DNA of 26,126 bases from a virus. The stretch is from the IMG/VR virus record IMGVR_UViG_3300023084_000110, positions 1 through 26,126 of that record; one strand, 5' to 3'. Under the pieces are notes generated by a model that saw only the letters and a program-made list of their open reading frames with translations, was not told where the DNA came from and made no database searches. This document shows, one piece after another, positions 1 to 6,654 of the stretch (within the stretch, counting starts at the first letter, position 1; each line of letters opens with the position of its first letter). The position numbers and the translations under genes were made by a program.

Positions 1-107
1 TGTGAGCCCTCGTTAAACTTTAAAAGCTTACCACAATACTTTTCATTCGTAGCAAAGATGAGTTCATGACCCCAACCCTTTTCTACAAAGCCCTTTAGTC
101 TAGTCAT
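1..107 (-). CDS. Cupin / mannose-6-phosphate isomerase-like protein (N-terminal 35 residues, cut by window edge)
   Basis: The frame opens at an ATG whose first 8 bases overlap the stop of the sugar kinase gene (ATGACTAG) and runs off the low-coordinate edge. Residues 7-35 read VEKGWGHELI...NEKYCGKLLKF, the usual opening of small cupin proteins annotated as mannose-6-phosphate isomerase-like, where a KGWG(H/Y)E motif is followed by a Tyr-Cys-Gly-Lys-Leu strand. The metal-binding His/Glu motifs would lie outside the window, so catalysis cannot be judged. Its position as the next gene after an HldE-like kinase and nucleotidyltransferase suggests a sugar-nucleotide or surface-glycan role, probably as an isomerase or epimerase. 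That role is inferred from the family and context only. Confidence 0.6.
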   Translation of the reverse strand, partial: MTRLKGFVEKGWGHELIFATNEKYCGKLLKFNEGS

Positions 108-864
108 TCTCTATCTCTTCTATGGTTGGTGCATATACGCCATGATTCTGTACCGTAATTGATGCTGCTTTCATAGCAAACGGGATTGCTTTCATCCAAT
201 CTTTTGTATCCAGATGTTTCTTAACCATGGCTGCAAGGAACGTATCTCCTGCTCCACACACGTCGTGCACATCTATTTTTGGCGGGTGGAATTCTTTACC
301 GTTGAAAACTACTTTCTGCCCGCCGTATGTGATAATCATATTATCAGCGTAGGAAGTAGCTTTATTATATTCATCCTCGTTAATCTTTATGTAGGCTCCC
401 TGGAGTCTATATAGCTCAGGTTTTTTCGTATCAATATAGATTGGAATTTTATTCATCCGAGCAATAGTGATTAGATATTCTATATCTACATACTGCAAAT
501 AACCCTTGTCATAATCACTAACGACAATGGCATCTGCATCTAATTTATGAGGGAAATTTAAATCTTCAAAAGGCTCTCCGTTGTCTCTATCCACTCGCAT
601 CAGCTGATAGTTTGTTTTGCTATCTATGTATCGGGTTTTTACACTGATCTTAGGGCTGGTCCACAGATCCACTTCACAACCTAGATTCTCTAGGTTCTGT
701 TTTACATTCAAGGCCATCCCGCCTTTTCGAGATTTATATTGGGATTTAAATATAGGTACTGGTGCTTCAGGGCTTAGTCTATCCACATTACCGTAGATAT
801 AAAGGTCTGTGCAACTGTCTCCTATCAATGTAATTTTCCAAGGTATTTGTTGTCGACTCATCAT
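100..864 (-). CDS. HldE-N-like PfkB-family sugar kinase (heptose-7-phosphate kinase type)
   Basis: This 254-aa protein matches the ribokinase/PfkB fold of the HldE kinase domain, which phosphorylates D-glycero-beta-D-manno-heptose 7-phosphate at C1. Visible signatures are GDSCTD...RLSPEAPVPIF (residues 15-39), GGMALNVKQNLENLG (48-62), SDYDKGYL (116-123) and the catalytic GAGDT (204-208, Asp207 as base). The protein is about 60 residues shorter than a usual HldE kinase domain. The stretch after the GG...NL motif goes almost directly to the substrate-loop VKTRYID (75-81), so a helical segment seems to be missing. The start at 864 is needed to keep the first beta-strand, which forces a 77-bp out-of-frame overlap with the upstream nucleotidyltransferase gene. 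Other PfkB sugars as substrate cannot be excluded. Confidence 0.8.
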   Translation of the reverse strand: MMSRQQIPWKITLIGDSCTDLYIYGNVDRLSPEAPVPIFKSQYKSRKGGMALNVKQNLENLGCEVDLWTSPKISVKTRYIDSKTNYQLMRVDRDNGEPFEDLNFPHKLDADAIVVSDYDKGYLQYVDIEYLITIARMNKIPIYIDTKKPELYRLQGAYIKINEDEYNKATSYADNMIITYGGQKVVFNGKEFHPPKIDVHDVCGAGDTFLAAMVKKHLDTKDWMKAIPFAMKAASITVQNHGVYAPTIEEIEND

Positions 865-1216
865 TCACTCTATCAAAGAACTCTATACTCTTACAGAACT
901 CTTCACCTACTATATTACCATTCTTCCAATCCGAACCAATCACCCTGACGTCGGGATTATACTCTTTTATAATTGTAACTAATTCTTCGTCATTTGTAAA
1001 TACCCTAACTTCATCAACAGCCTTTAAATTTTCTAAAATACATTTACGTGTCTGAAGATTATTGACTGGACGATCCGGGCCTTTGGCTTCACTTACTCTG
1101 GAATCCGTATCAATGGCTACCATAAGATAATCACCCAGGGACTTAGCATAATTGAGTAATGCTATGTGCCCTGGGTGTAATATATCATATGCACCATTTG
1201 CCATTATGTATCTCAT
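788..1216 (-). CDS. HldE-C-like sugar-1-phosphate nucleotidyltransferase
   Basis: This 142-aa protein belongs to the cytidylyltransferase-like HIGH superfamily. NGAYDILHPGH (residues 7-17) carries the HxGH nucleotide-binding motif at 14-17, and the later PDVRVIGSDW segment with the following IVG matches the RfaE/HldE C-terminal domain, which makes ADP-heptose from heptose-1-phosphate. In many bacteria this domain is fused behind the kinase. Here it is separate and lies 5' of the kinase in the transcript. Its start overlaps the stop of the methyltransferase gene (ATGA), and its own end overlaps the kinase by 77 bp. Phage glycerol-3-phosphate or other sugar nucleotidyltransferases are alternatives, but the adjacent kinase favours ADP-heptose synthesis. 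Confidence 0.8.
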   Translation of the reverse strand: MRYIMANGAYDILHPGHIALLNYAKSLGDYLMVAIDTDSRVSEAKGPDRPVNNLQTRKCILENLKAVDEVRVFTNDEELVTIIKEYNPDVRVIGSDWKNGNIVGEEFCKSIEFFDRVNDESTTNTLENYIDRRQLHRPLYLR

Positions 1217-1788
1217 TTTCTTTTGATCAGCATAGCCCCTACGCCCTCAGTAAGCTCTTCTACTAATTCAAACTGACTACCAACAATATCAGATTTCATC
1301 CACTCTTTTACTCCAGGGCCAATAGGAGAAGGTTTACCATGAATCATTGCTGTATCATGAAATACAATCCAATCCCTAACTGATGAGGCATGAAGCTCTA
1401 ATTCTCTTTGAACCCATGGCCAAGTATGAACAGAGTCGATCAGCATTGTATCACAAGGACCCACGCATTGTTTATCATGGGAGCTACAGTTGTAAAGACG
1501 GAGTTTGCCGTTATGCTCTTTTAAATATTCGTCAAAGTATTTTTTATGGGTGTTGAATGGCTTAAAGTCAACGTCTACTAGATGTAGCTCTCGGGCACCG
1601 TGTAGAGCTGCATACGCTGCACTCCATCCATAATATGTACCTAGCTCTTTGTGTACATATCCTTCTTTCATGTTTTCGCGAATAAGATCGTAATGGCATC
1701 GATATTTGTAATCCTTAGTACCGATCGCCTTAAATCTTTCGGTAAGGTCAAACAGATCTTTTGCATCTGTTACTTGTAAGTTCCTCAT
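1213..1788 (-). CDS. Class I SAM-dependent methyltransferase (Methyltransf_24/TylF-like)
   Basis: This 191-aa protein has a Rossmann methyltransferase pattern: glycine-rich motif I at residues 48-57 (ELGTYYGWSA), an acidic strand-2 end LVDVD (70-74), and the MLIDSVHTW plus later VFHDT segments typical of small-molecule or glycan O-methyltransferases of the Methyltransf_24/TylF/cephalosporin-hydroxylase-like group. It sits inside a run of glycosyltransferases and ADP-heptose-type genes, so a sugar or lipid-linked glycan substrate is likelier than DNA. No DNA methyltransferase motif such as DPPY is present. It starts two bases after the stop of the GT25-like gene and overlaps the next gene by ATGA, indicating translational coupling. 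Confidence 0.72.
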   Translation of the reverse strand: MRNLQVTDAKDLFDLTERFKAIGTKDYKYRCHYDLIRENMKEGYVHKELGTYYGWSAAYAALHGARELHLVDVDFKPFNTHKKYFDEYLKEHNGKLRLYNCSSHDKQCVGPCDTMLIDSVHTWPWVQRELELHASSVRDWIVFHDTAMIHGKPSPIGPGVKEWMKSDIVGSQFELVEELTEGVGAMLIKRK

Positions 1789-1790
1789 AA

Positions 1791-2483
1791 TTACTCTCCG
1801 TGGCTTGTTCTTTGGTTTCCGAAAACATAATGGGATAGTTCAAAATAATCAGGAAACACGTATTGCATATGTATAGATTTAGTATTAATAATATAGTCAG
1901 CTTTATCCCAACCATATTCTTTTACATTGTTAATGATTCGCTTAGCACCCTTAGGAGATATAGCATAAGCTGCACTGCCGGGGATCAGGCCAGCACCCCT
2001 CCAAAGATTATCTGAGCGATATACTAGAAAGGGATTGACATATGTATGTATACCTTCCGTAAGGGTTGGCTTGCTTATGGTATCAAATAGGTTTTGATGT
2101 AAACCACTGTGCATATTTAAAACCAGCATCTCATCGAACTGTGTGTCACCCCAGGGCTTTTCTGCAAACACATCGTGCTCTAGGATTACAATCGGTTCAT
2201 CTAGTTCTATACACTTATTCCATAGTGTGTAGTGGTTTAAGAAATTAGAATACTTACACTCATATGTGTACTTGCTGCCATTCTTTCCGATCTGTCTATC
2301 GTACATATGGCTGGGATTCATTACAGTTAAATTGTATTTCTTATCGAACTCTTTTACATTCTTAGGCGTAATCCCTTCGAATAGTTCTGCATCATATCCA
2401 TGCTCAATACAAGAATCATATGCCCAGCCTGCGGTCTTTTCCGAGTTAGCATTGCCTTTAATATGAATTATGAACGTTTTCAT
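1791..2483 (-). CDS. GT25-family (LPS-type) glycosyltransferase
   Basis: This 230-aa protein resembles glycosyltransferase family 25, which includes LPS beta-1,4-galactosyltransferases. The N-terminus TFIIHIKGN is followed by an A-W-(Y)-S-C-(I)-E-H-G-Y-D-A-E-L-F-E-G region, then KYSNFLNHYTLWNKC (77-91, the GCALSH-like segment). Next comes PIVILEHDV (97-105), where the usual EDD metal motif appears as EHD. There is no signal peptide or membrane helix, so it is expected to be cytoplasmic and to act on a lipid- or nucleotide-linked sugar. Its ATG directly follows the stop codon of the GT9-like gene (TAAATG). Donor and acceptor cannot be read from the sequence. Confidence 0.72.
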   Translation of the reverse strand: MKTFIIHIKGNANSEKTAGWAYDSCIEHGYDAELFEGITPKNVKEFDKKYNLTVMNPSHMYDRQIGKNGSKYTYECKYSNFLNHYTLWNKCIELDEPIVILEHDVFAEKPWGDTQFDEMLVLNMHSGLHQNLFDTISKPTLTEGIHTYVNPFLVYRSDNLWRGAGLIPGSAAYAISPKGAKRIINNVKEYGWDKADYIINTKSIHMQYVFPDYFELSHYVFGNQRTSHGE

Positions 2484-3179
2484 TTATCCTATTCTCAAGG
2501 TCTTTTTCTGGTAGTCAGCGTATGGGGGAACACTTACTTTATTTTCTTTGGAATATTGATAGTACTGTTCCTCAGTAGCTACTCTTACACCTTTGCCAGT
2601 CTGCTGATACACTGTTACACCTGGTTGGGTTTGGAGGTATCTCATATAGTGATACGCATCAGCAAAGTAATAACTATTTTTTGATATAACGGTAGTTGGT
2701 ATTTTTAGTGCTGCAGCTAACCAGGCAGTGCCCGAATCTATAGTTATGTGCCGTTCAGATTTTTTCATTAACTTTAAAAGGCTGTCAATATCCTTGCAAT
2801 CCAATGTATCTTTGGGATTGGTTAGCTTTGATAAATTTTCATTGACCTCTTCTGCAGTTAGTGCTCTGTCCGCAGCATTATCACTATTTGTTTTAAATTG
2901 AAAAGTAGAATGTTCTGCTTTGGATCGATTCGTGATACTAATCAAAGGTGCTTTATCGATTCGCATTTGATATAATAGATCAGGCATCGTTTCAGTAATA
3001 CGTCCATCGATCTGCACAAACTCTGGTACTTCTACCTTTGCTATTTCTAGGATTTTTAATAGCGTTTTAAAGTCGCCACGGTTATAATATACGGTCTTCA
3101 CAGAGTAATGCTTAAAGTAACTGGCAAGGATAATGCTGTCACCTAGAGCATTAAATATTCTATACAAGCTTACATTCAT
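2484..3179 (-). CDS. GT9-like (ADP-heptosyltransferase-type) protein
   Basis: This 231-aa protein looks like a compact GT9/heptosyltransferase relative. It begins with a GDSIILASYFKHY segment (residues 13-25) comparable to the GD.i.a.P....K opening of WaaC/WaaF. It then carries HITIDSGTAWLAAALKIPT (144-162), close to the family's nucleotide-binding pattern with a D-S/T-G...H/W-L-A-A-A-L...P-T core. At 231 residues it is well short of typical heptosyltransferases (about 320-350), so it may be reduced or a distant relative. Because the same operon encodes HldE-type kinase and nucleotidyltransferase activities that would supply ADP-heptose, a heptosyltransferase role is attractive, but it remains inference. 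It overlaps the upstream glycosyltransferase stop by ATGA. Confidence 0.55.
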   Translation of the reverse strand: MNVSLYRIFNALGDSIILASYFKHYSVKTVYYNRGDFKTLLKILEIAKVEVPEFVQIDGRITETMPDLLYQMRIDKAPLISITNRSKAEHSTFQFKTNSDNAADRALTAEEVNENLSKLTNPKDTLDCKDIDSLLKLMKKSERHITIDSGTAWLAAALKIPTTVISKNSYYFADAYHYMRYLQTQPGVTVYQQTGKGVRVATEEQYYQYSKENKVSVPPYADYQKKTLRIG

Positions 3180-3889
3180 GATGCAAATTCTTTCATTCTA
3201 GTCTTGGCCTTTGCGAGGAAGTGATTTATCTTACCATCTGGTATTCCAAATGGCCACATGTAGTTCATACGATTCCATTGGTTGGATAGCTCCACTACGT
3301 GCATATTATGTTTATTAATCATAAGGTTCAGATAAGGTTGTTCATTCATTCGAAGTGTATTTCTATATCTTTCGATCTCAGGCATTCCACCAAATAGCTC
3401 TCGGGCTTTCAGTCTGCCTTCTTTAGTCCATAGAACCACACCACCATTTAAATATCTTTTTTCTGATGGGAATGTAGTGGACCTTTTAAATTGAATATTT
3501 CCATACGCTTCTAATTTACTTATAGCACTATTAATGAAGCCCTGTGGGCTTCCTGGCCCACCATCTTGAATCATACCCATCTCTTTGATATTATGGTCGA
3601 ATATATTATCAGTAGTATCTACAAGCGTATCTACATCCAACATCAGTACCTTATCAAACTGATCGAAGTATGGATCAAGGAATACCCGACAGGCTTCTAG
3701 ATTTTGGTTAGGGGCATTGATAGTTACCTCAGTAGATAATTCATATTCAACACCGATTGCGGAAGCATACTTTTTAGCGGATTGAATACCTAGATTAGCC
3801 CAACGTGGAAATCCGTTGGCTTCTTCTTTGATAATATCTTTATTGTCGCCTGTAAAAGGTAGATAGTATTGATAGATTAGATTAGCCAT
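3176..3889 (-). CDS. GT-A fold glycosyltransferase, paralogue 1
   Basis: This 237-aa protein has a GT-A/GT8-like layout. An N-terminal NLIYQYYLPF strand leads to a SAKKYASAIGVEY helix and then FDKVLMLDVDTLV (residues 77-89), which contains the metal-binding DxD. A YLNGGVVLWTKEGRLKAREL segment (146-165) resembles the FNSGV/NGG acceptor region of GT8 enzymes. It is a clear tandem paralogue of the next gene upstream (3882-4646): the DVD, NGG..LW..xGRLKARELF and PYLN(L/M)M motifs occur in the same order and spacing. Its start overlaps the upstream paralogue's stop by 8 bases (ATGGCTAA). The substrate is unknown; a surface or LPS glycan is suggested by its neighbours. Confidence 0.65.
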   Translation of the reverse strand: MANLIYQYYLPFTGDNKDIIKEEANGFPRWANLGIQSAKKYASAIGVEYELSTEVTINAPNQNLEACRVFLDPYFDQFDKVLMLDVDTLVDTTDNIFDHNIKEMGMIQDGGPGSPQGFINSAISKLEAYGNIQFKRSTTFPSEKRYLNGGVVLWTKEGRLKARELFGGMPEIERYRNTLRMNEQPYLNLMINKHNMHVVELSNQWNRMNYMWPFGIPDGKINHFLAKAKTRMKEFAS

Positions 3890-4646
3890 GGGTCTTCATC
3901 TTATCTTTCACTATATCATTAAAGTGTGTGATCTTACCTCGATCACCGTCTGCTGCCCACTGGAAGTTTAGTTTATTCCATTCTATGGGTAGCTCCGTAA
4001 TATCAAATTTGTGGTGGAATAACATCATGTTTAGATATGGCGTTTCCGTACGGCCAGTTTCTTTTCTAAAATGATCATGGCCTTTTCTTTCAAACAGTTC
4101 TCTGGCCTTTAGCCTTCCTTGCTTAGACCATAACTGTAATCCGCCATTATAGATTGCAAATGGTTCATCGGGGTATAGCTTAGACTTCTGCCACTGAAAG
4201 TTCTTATCTAGGTGTTTCCGCGCGTACGAGATAATGCCTTGTTGTGGATGATAGAAATATCTATTCCAGAAAGGCTCATCAAATCTTGCACCAGGAACTG
4301 GCGGGCGATTCTTAACGCCTTTCTCATGAACCATAGCAATGTCACCAACCGGTATATCAAATATATTCTCTTTGGTGTTAATAATCATGTCAACATCAAG
4401 TACCAACACATTATCATACTCGTCGAACTTCTTATTAAATATCACGCGAAGAGATTCGAATACATTTAATTCTGAAAACATAAACTTTTGATCAGAAAAC
4501 ATGTACTCTGCACCAATAACCTCGGCATATTTCTCTGCCGAGGTTTTGCCAATATTGACCCAGGATGGAAGACCTATTCCTGATTCGTTTAAATGGGTTT
4601 GGTGGTCGTTATAAGGTATAAAATATTGAAATATAAGATTTCTCAT
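3882..4646 (-). CDS. GT-A fold glycosyltransferase, paralogue 2
   Basis: This 254-aa protein is the tandem duplicate partner of the gene at 3176-3889. Shared features are NLIFQYFIPY at the N-terminus, a SAEKYAEVIGAEY helix, YDNVLVLDVDMII with the DxD metal site, IYNGGLQLWSKQGRLKARELF, and a TPYLNMM segment near the C-terminus. It carries a short insertion of about 15 residues after the DxD region (KNRPPVPGARFDEPFWNRY) relative to its partner, which could change acceptor choice. It starts two bases downstream of the stop of the HAD gene, so it should be co-transcribed from the promoter at 5256-5284. Donor and acceptor are unknown. Confidence 0.65.
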   Translation of the reverse strand: MRNLIFQYFIPYNDHQTHLNESGIGLPSWVNIGKTSAEKYAEVIGAEYMFSDQKFMFSELNVFESLRVIFNKKFDEYDNVLVLDVDMIINTKENIFDIPVGDIAMVHEKGVKNRPPVPGARFDEPFWNRYFYHPQQGIISYARKHLDKNFQWQKSKLYPDEPFAIYNGGLQLWSKQGRLKARELFERKGHDHFRKETGRTETPYLNMMLFHHKFDITELPIEWNKLNFQWAADGDRGKITHFNDIVKDKMKTHG

Positions 4647-4647
4647 G

Positions 4648-5232
4648 TTAGCCTAATGTTAATGTATGATAGATTTCGTCCCAATTCTTATAGACTGGAA
4701 GTTTGGTATAATGCATATTATGACCATGTTCCATAATAATAGAGTTAAGACCAAGCCGATCCCCAAGTTCAGCATTCTCGATCTTATCTTCGACCCATAG
4801 TAAACCGCTGTCACGATATGGTTCAAGAACCTCGTCCTTATCTGCACCAGTATCAGCAAAGATAAAACGTTCAAAAGCAGTAGGACCGAAGAGCTTCCGA
4901 GTATTATCAATCCGAAGCTGTTGAGCAGCGGGATCTAATGACAGGGAAGTGATCATATGAAAAACGTATCCATGCTTCCGATGGAGAAGATCAATGTAGT
5001 ACATAGCATCCCGAAGTGGAGGAAGGAATCCAATAGCAGCAGATTCATTAAAGGTTCTAACGACTAATTTTTTAGTCTGATTGTCTAAACCATAACGGTC
5101 ACCCATGTCGTATGCATCAGGATCTGCTAAGGTTTCATACCCTTTAGTTTTCATCCAAACGTTAAAAGCATACTCCCAATTCATAAGTACGCCGTCGCAG
5201 TCGGTTAGTATTACGTTACTCATATATTTCAT
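4648..5232 (-). CDS. HAD-superfamily 5'(3')-deoxyribonucleotidase-like phosphatase
   Basis: This 194-aa protein contains HAD motif I LTDCDGVL (residues 9-16, the catalytic Asp-x-Asp being D11 and D13), motif II in MITSLS, and motif III/IV in LLWVEDKIENAELG. This is the NT5C-type arrangement with a helical cap between motifs I and II. Members hydrolyse nucleoside monophosphates, and phages are thought to use them in nucleotide salvage; a sugar-phosphate substrate is possible given the downstream glycan genes. The start at 5232 is set by an excellent Shine-Dalgarno sequence, AAGGAG, 8 bases upstream, directly behind a predicted promoter. It is the first gene of the run that continues through the glycosyltransferases to the window edge. 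Confidence 0.72.
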   Translation of the reverse strand: MKYMSNVILTDCDGVLMNWEYAFNVWMKTKGYETLADPDAYDMGDRYGLDNQTKKLVVRTFNESAAIGFLPPLRDAMYYIDLLHRKHGYVFHMITSLSLDPAAQQLRIDNTRKLFGPTAFERFIFADTGADKDEVLEPYRDSGLLWVEDKIENAELGDRLGLNSIIMEHGHNMHYTKLPVYKNWDEIYHTLTLG

Positions 5233-5255
5233 ATTGTATATCTCCTTATACTACT

Positions 5256-5284
5256 AATATAAGGGTTCTAACCTCATTTGTAAA
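5256..5284 (-). promoter_or_regulatory. Early-type promoter P1 for the HAD/glycan operon
   Basis: On the minus strand, TTTACA (5284-5279) preceded by a G-run is followed after exactly 17 bp by TATATT (5261-5256). Transcription should begin near 5249, giving a leader of about 17 nt that holds little more than the Shine-Dalgarno sequence of the 5232 gene. The G-run abuts the TAA of the upstream gene at 5291. The same GGGGGTTTAC element recurs at four more minus-strand places and one plus-strand place in the window. T4 early promoters also carry GTTTAC at -35 (recalled family knowledge). Confidence 0.75.
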
Positions 5285-5290
5285 CCCCCC

Positions 5291-5509
5291 TTAGGAGATT
5301 TTTTTCCAATAATTTGATATTTTTTCTGCTGCTGCAAGAGCCTCTGGGTACCTTTTCCTGAACCGATTGTTAGTACAACCATGCTTTAAAAAATACTTTA
5401 TACTTTCAATATCGCTCTCATAGTTAGGAAGGTTAAATGATTGTCTGTAAGAAACAGCTTCCTCGAATCGGCTTCTTTGGTTTAGGATCTCGAAAAACTG
5501 ACTATCCAT
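5291..5509 (-). CDS. Small conserved-looking phage protein, 72 aa, unknown function
   Basis: I do not recognise this protein. The start MDSQFFEILN at 5509 is preferred because its ATG overlaps the stop of the upstream 61-aa gene by 8 bases (ATGGATAG), the same coupling geometry seen elsewhere in this genome. A longer in-frame reading to 5566 would start inside the neighbour with a Met-rich, unlikely N-terminus. The protein is mostly helical by composition, with aromatic and charged residues (FEEAVSYRQSF, NRFRKRYPEALAAAEK) and a single Cys. It is the last gene before promoter P1, and its TAA stop directly joins the promoter's G-run. Confidence 0.6.
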   Translation of the reverse strand: MDSQFFEILNQRSRFEEAVSYRQSFNLPNYESDIESIKYFLKHGCTNNRFRKRYPEALAAAEKISNYWKKIS

Positions 5510-5687
5510 TAAGCTGTTGTTCTTCGTATCCCTCATAGTCATATTCATCATCATACATAACCTCATTCAACATTTGTTTGGTATCACCATCTAATACTTC
5601 ACGGATCCGAAGATCCTTTTCTAGGTGTTCGTACTTGTGCTTTCCGCGTTTCTTATTGCGGGGATCAAATCTAGAATATTTTGCCAT
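5502..5687 (-). CDS. Small charged phage protein, 61 aa, unknown function
   Basis: This 61-aa protein is strongly bipolar. The N-terminus is basic (residues 1-20: MAKYSRFDPRNKKRGKHKYE) and the C-terminus is acidic (DDEYDYEGYEE, about residues 46-56). A similar basic N-terminus is familiar from small proteins next to phoH in marine T4-like phages (recollection only). A clear Shine-Dalgarno sequence, AGAGGAG, precedes the ATG by a few bases, and it begins 10 bases after the phoH stop. It has no predicted enzyme motif; a nucleic-acid or protein-adaptor role would fit its charge pattern but is only an inference. Confidence 0.65.
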   Translation of the reverse strand: MAKYSRFDPRNKKRGKHKYEHLEKDLRIREVLDGDTKQMLNEVMYDDEYDYEGYEEQQLNG

Positions 5688-5696
5688 TTTCTCCTC

Positions 5697-6392
5697 TTAA
5701 TATCCTAACATTTCTTTCGTCATAATATAATCCCGGACAAAGTCGGATCTTACAATATCTTCCCATCCGAAATTAACTATCGTAAAGTTCCTCAGTTGTT
5801 CTACAATCTGTAAGAACTTAACAATTCCTTGTTTGTCGTCATCATATTTAAAATCACTTTGTTTATAATCACCACAAAATATCACTTTACTATTTCTACC
5901 AACTCGTGTTATTACCGAATCAAGTTCATGAAAATTTAAATTCTGCATCTCATCAACTACTATGATGGAATTATCAAATGTAGCACCTCTAATAAACGAG
6001 GTTGACTCAAACCGGATTTGGCCTGCTGTAACCATTTTTTGGTATGAGCTCTTATCCCCAAATAGCTCTGTACATATAGATTTATAAGGTGATGTGAACG
6101 CTTCTTCTTTCGCTTCTTTGTCGCCTGGTAAGAATCCCATTTCTCTAGTAGGTACCATAGATCTAACTATAATAAGCCTATCCCATTCGGTATCTCTTTC
6201 TAGGACATCCTCAAGCGCTAAATAAAGAGCCATAAAGGTTTTACCTGTTCCAGCTGTTCCAGTTAAAACTAAGTTATCACCTTCGTCCCATGATTGGTAT
6301 GCTTTTTCTTGATTTAAGGTTAGTGGGTCAAATTGGAGAAGATCATCCAGCTTAACCGTCATACTATTATTCTGACTTTTGGTTCTTTTCAT
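5697..6392 (-). CDS. phoH: PhoH-like ATPase
   Basis: This 231-aa P-loop ATPase is of the PhoH family, widespread in marine phages. Walker A is GTAGTGKT (residues 45-52), Walker B is IIVVDEMQN (143-151), and the family segments RSMVPTREMGFLPGD (77-91), SFIRGATFDN (132-141) and FCGDYKQSD (172-180) are all present. PhoH proteins bind and hydrolyse ATP and are proposed to act in RNA metabolism; despite the name, a link to phosphate starvation is not established for the phage copies. The ATG shares its A with the stop of the preceding gene (TAATG), and there is no Shine-Dalgarno sequence close to it, so translation probably depends on coupling. The length is normal for phage PhoH. Confidence 0.93.
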   Translation of the reverse strand: MKRTKSQNNSMTVKLDDLLQFDPLTLNQEKAYQSWDEGDNLVLTGTAGTGKTFMALYLALEDVLERDTEWDRLIIVRSMVPTREMGFLPGDKEAKEEAFTSPYKSICTELFGDKSSYQKMVTAGQIRFESTSFIRGATFDNSIIVVDEMQNLNFHELDSVITRVGRNSKVIFCGDYKQSDFKYDDDKQGIVKFLQIVEQLRNFTIVNFGWEDIVRSDFVRDYIMTKEMLGY

Positions 6393-6619
6393 TAGTTATT
6401 AATCGTACTACCTGGATGATCTTTTTTTACTTTACTTAAAAAGTTATTCCATTCTCCACCTGCCTTGCGAAGAGTGCTGGTGGTAGAAGACACAAATTTA
6501 GCAGTAGAAAGCTTTTGCTTATACTTACCAGTTTTCAATAGCTCTTCGCGTTCGGATAGCGAAAGAACCATTTCTTCTTCTTGGTTAGTTTCTAGATTAA
6601 TCATTGTATATGATGGCAT
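6392..6619 (-). CDS. FmdB-related small T4-like phage protein lacking the zinc ribbon (75 aa)
   Basis: The N-terminus MPSYTMINLETNQEEEMVLS followed by an SEREELLKTG helix and the C-terminal KVKKDHPGSTINN resembles a short conserved protein of cyanophages. Those are often annotated as FmdB-like, with an MPTY.....TGEE N-terminus, a ...ELLKxN helix and a STINxF-type tail. Unlike true FmdB regulators there is no Cys pair, so it cannot form the zinc ribbon. The function is unknown. The start codon lacks a nearby Shine-Dalgarno sequence; the purine-rich GGAGAGG lies on the far side of an 18-nt hairpin (6630-6647). Its stop overlaps the phoH start (TAATG), so it probably controls phoH translation by coupling. 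Confidence 0.65.
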   Translation of the reverse strand: MPSYTMINLETNQEEEMVLSLSEREELLKTGKYKQKLSTAKFVSSTTSTLRKAGGEWNNFLSKVKKDHPGSTINN

Positions 6620-6629
6620 GTTTGTAAGA

Positions 6630-6647
6630 GGCTAGCTTGCGCTAGCC
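6630..6647 (-). promoter_or_regulatory. Intercistronic hairpin that could loop out to bring a distant Shine-Dalgarno to the start codon
   Basis: On the minus strand, GGCTAGC (6647-6641), a GCAA tetraloop of GNRA type (6640-6637) and GCTAGCC (6636-6630) form a perfect 7-bp stem. GGAGAGG lies immediately 5' of the stem, and the ATG at 6619 is 10 nt 3' of it. Unfolded, the GAGG-to-ATG spacing is 28 nt, too long for initiation. Folded, it becomes about 10 nt. There is no U-tract, so it is not a typical intrinsic terminator. Confidence 0.6.
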
Positions 6648-6654
6648 CCTCTCC

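Noticed and set aside
6630-6647. GC-rich hairpin as a terminator before the 75-aa gene
   Set aside because: No U-tract follows, and downstream genes including phoH have no promoter of their own; a translational role fits better.
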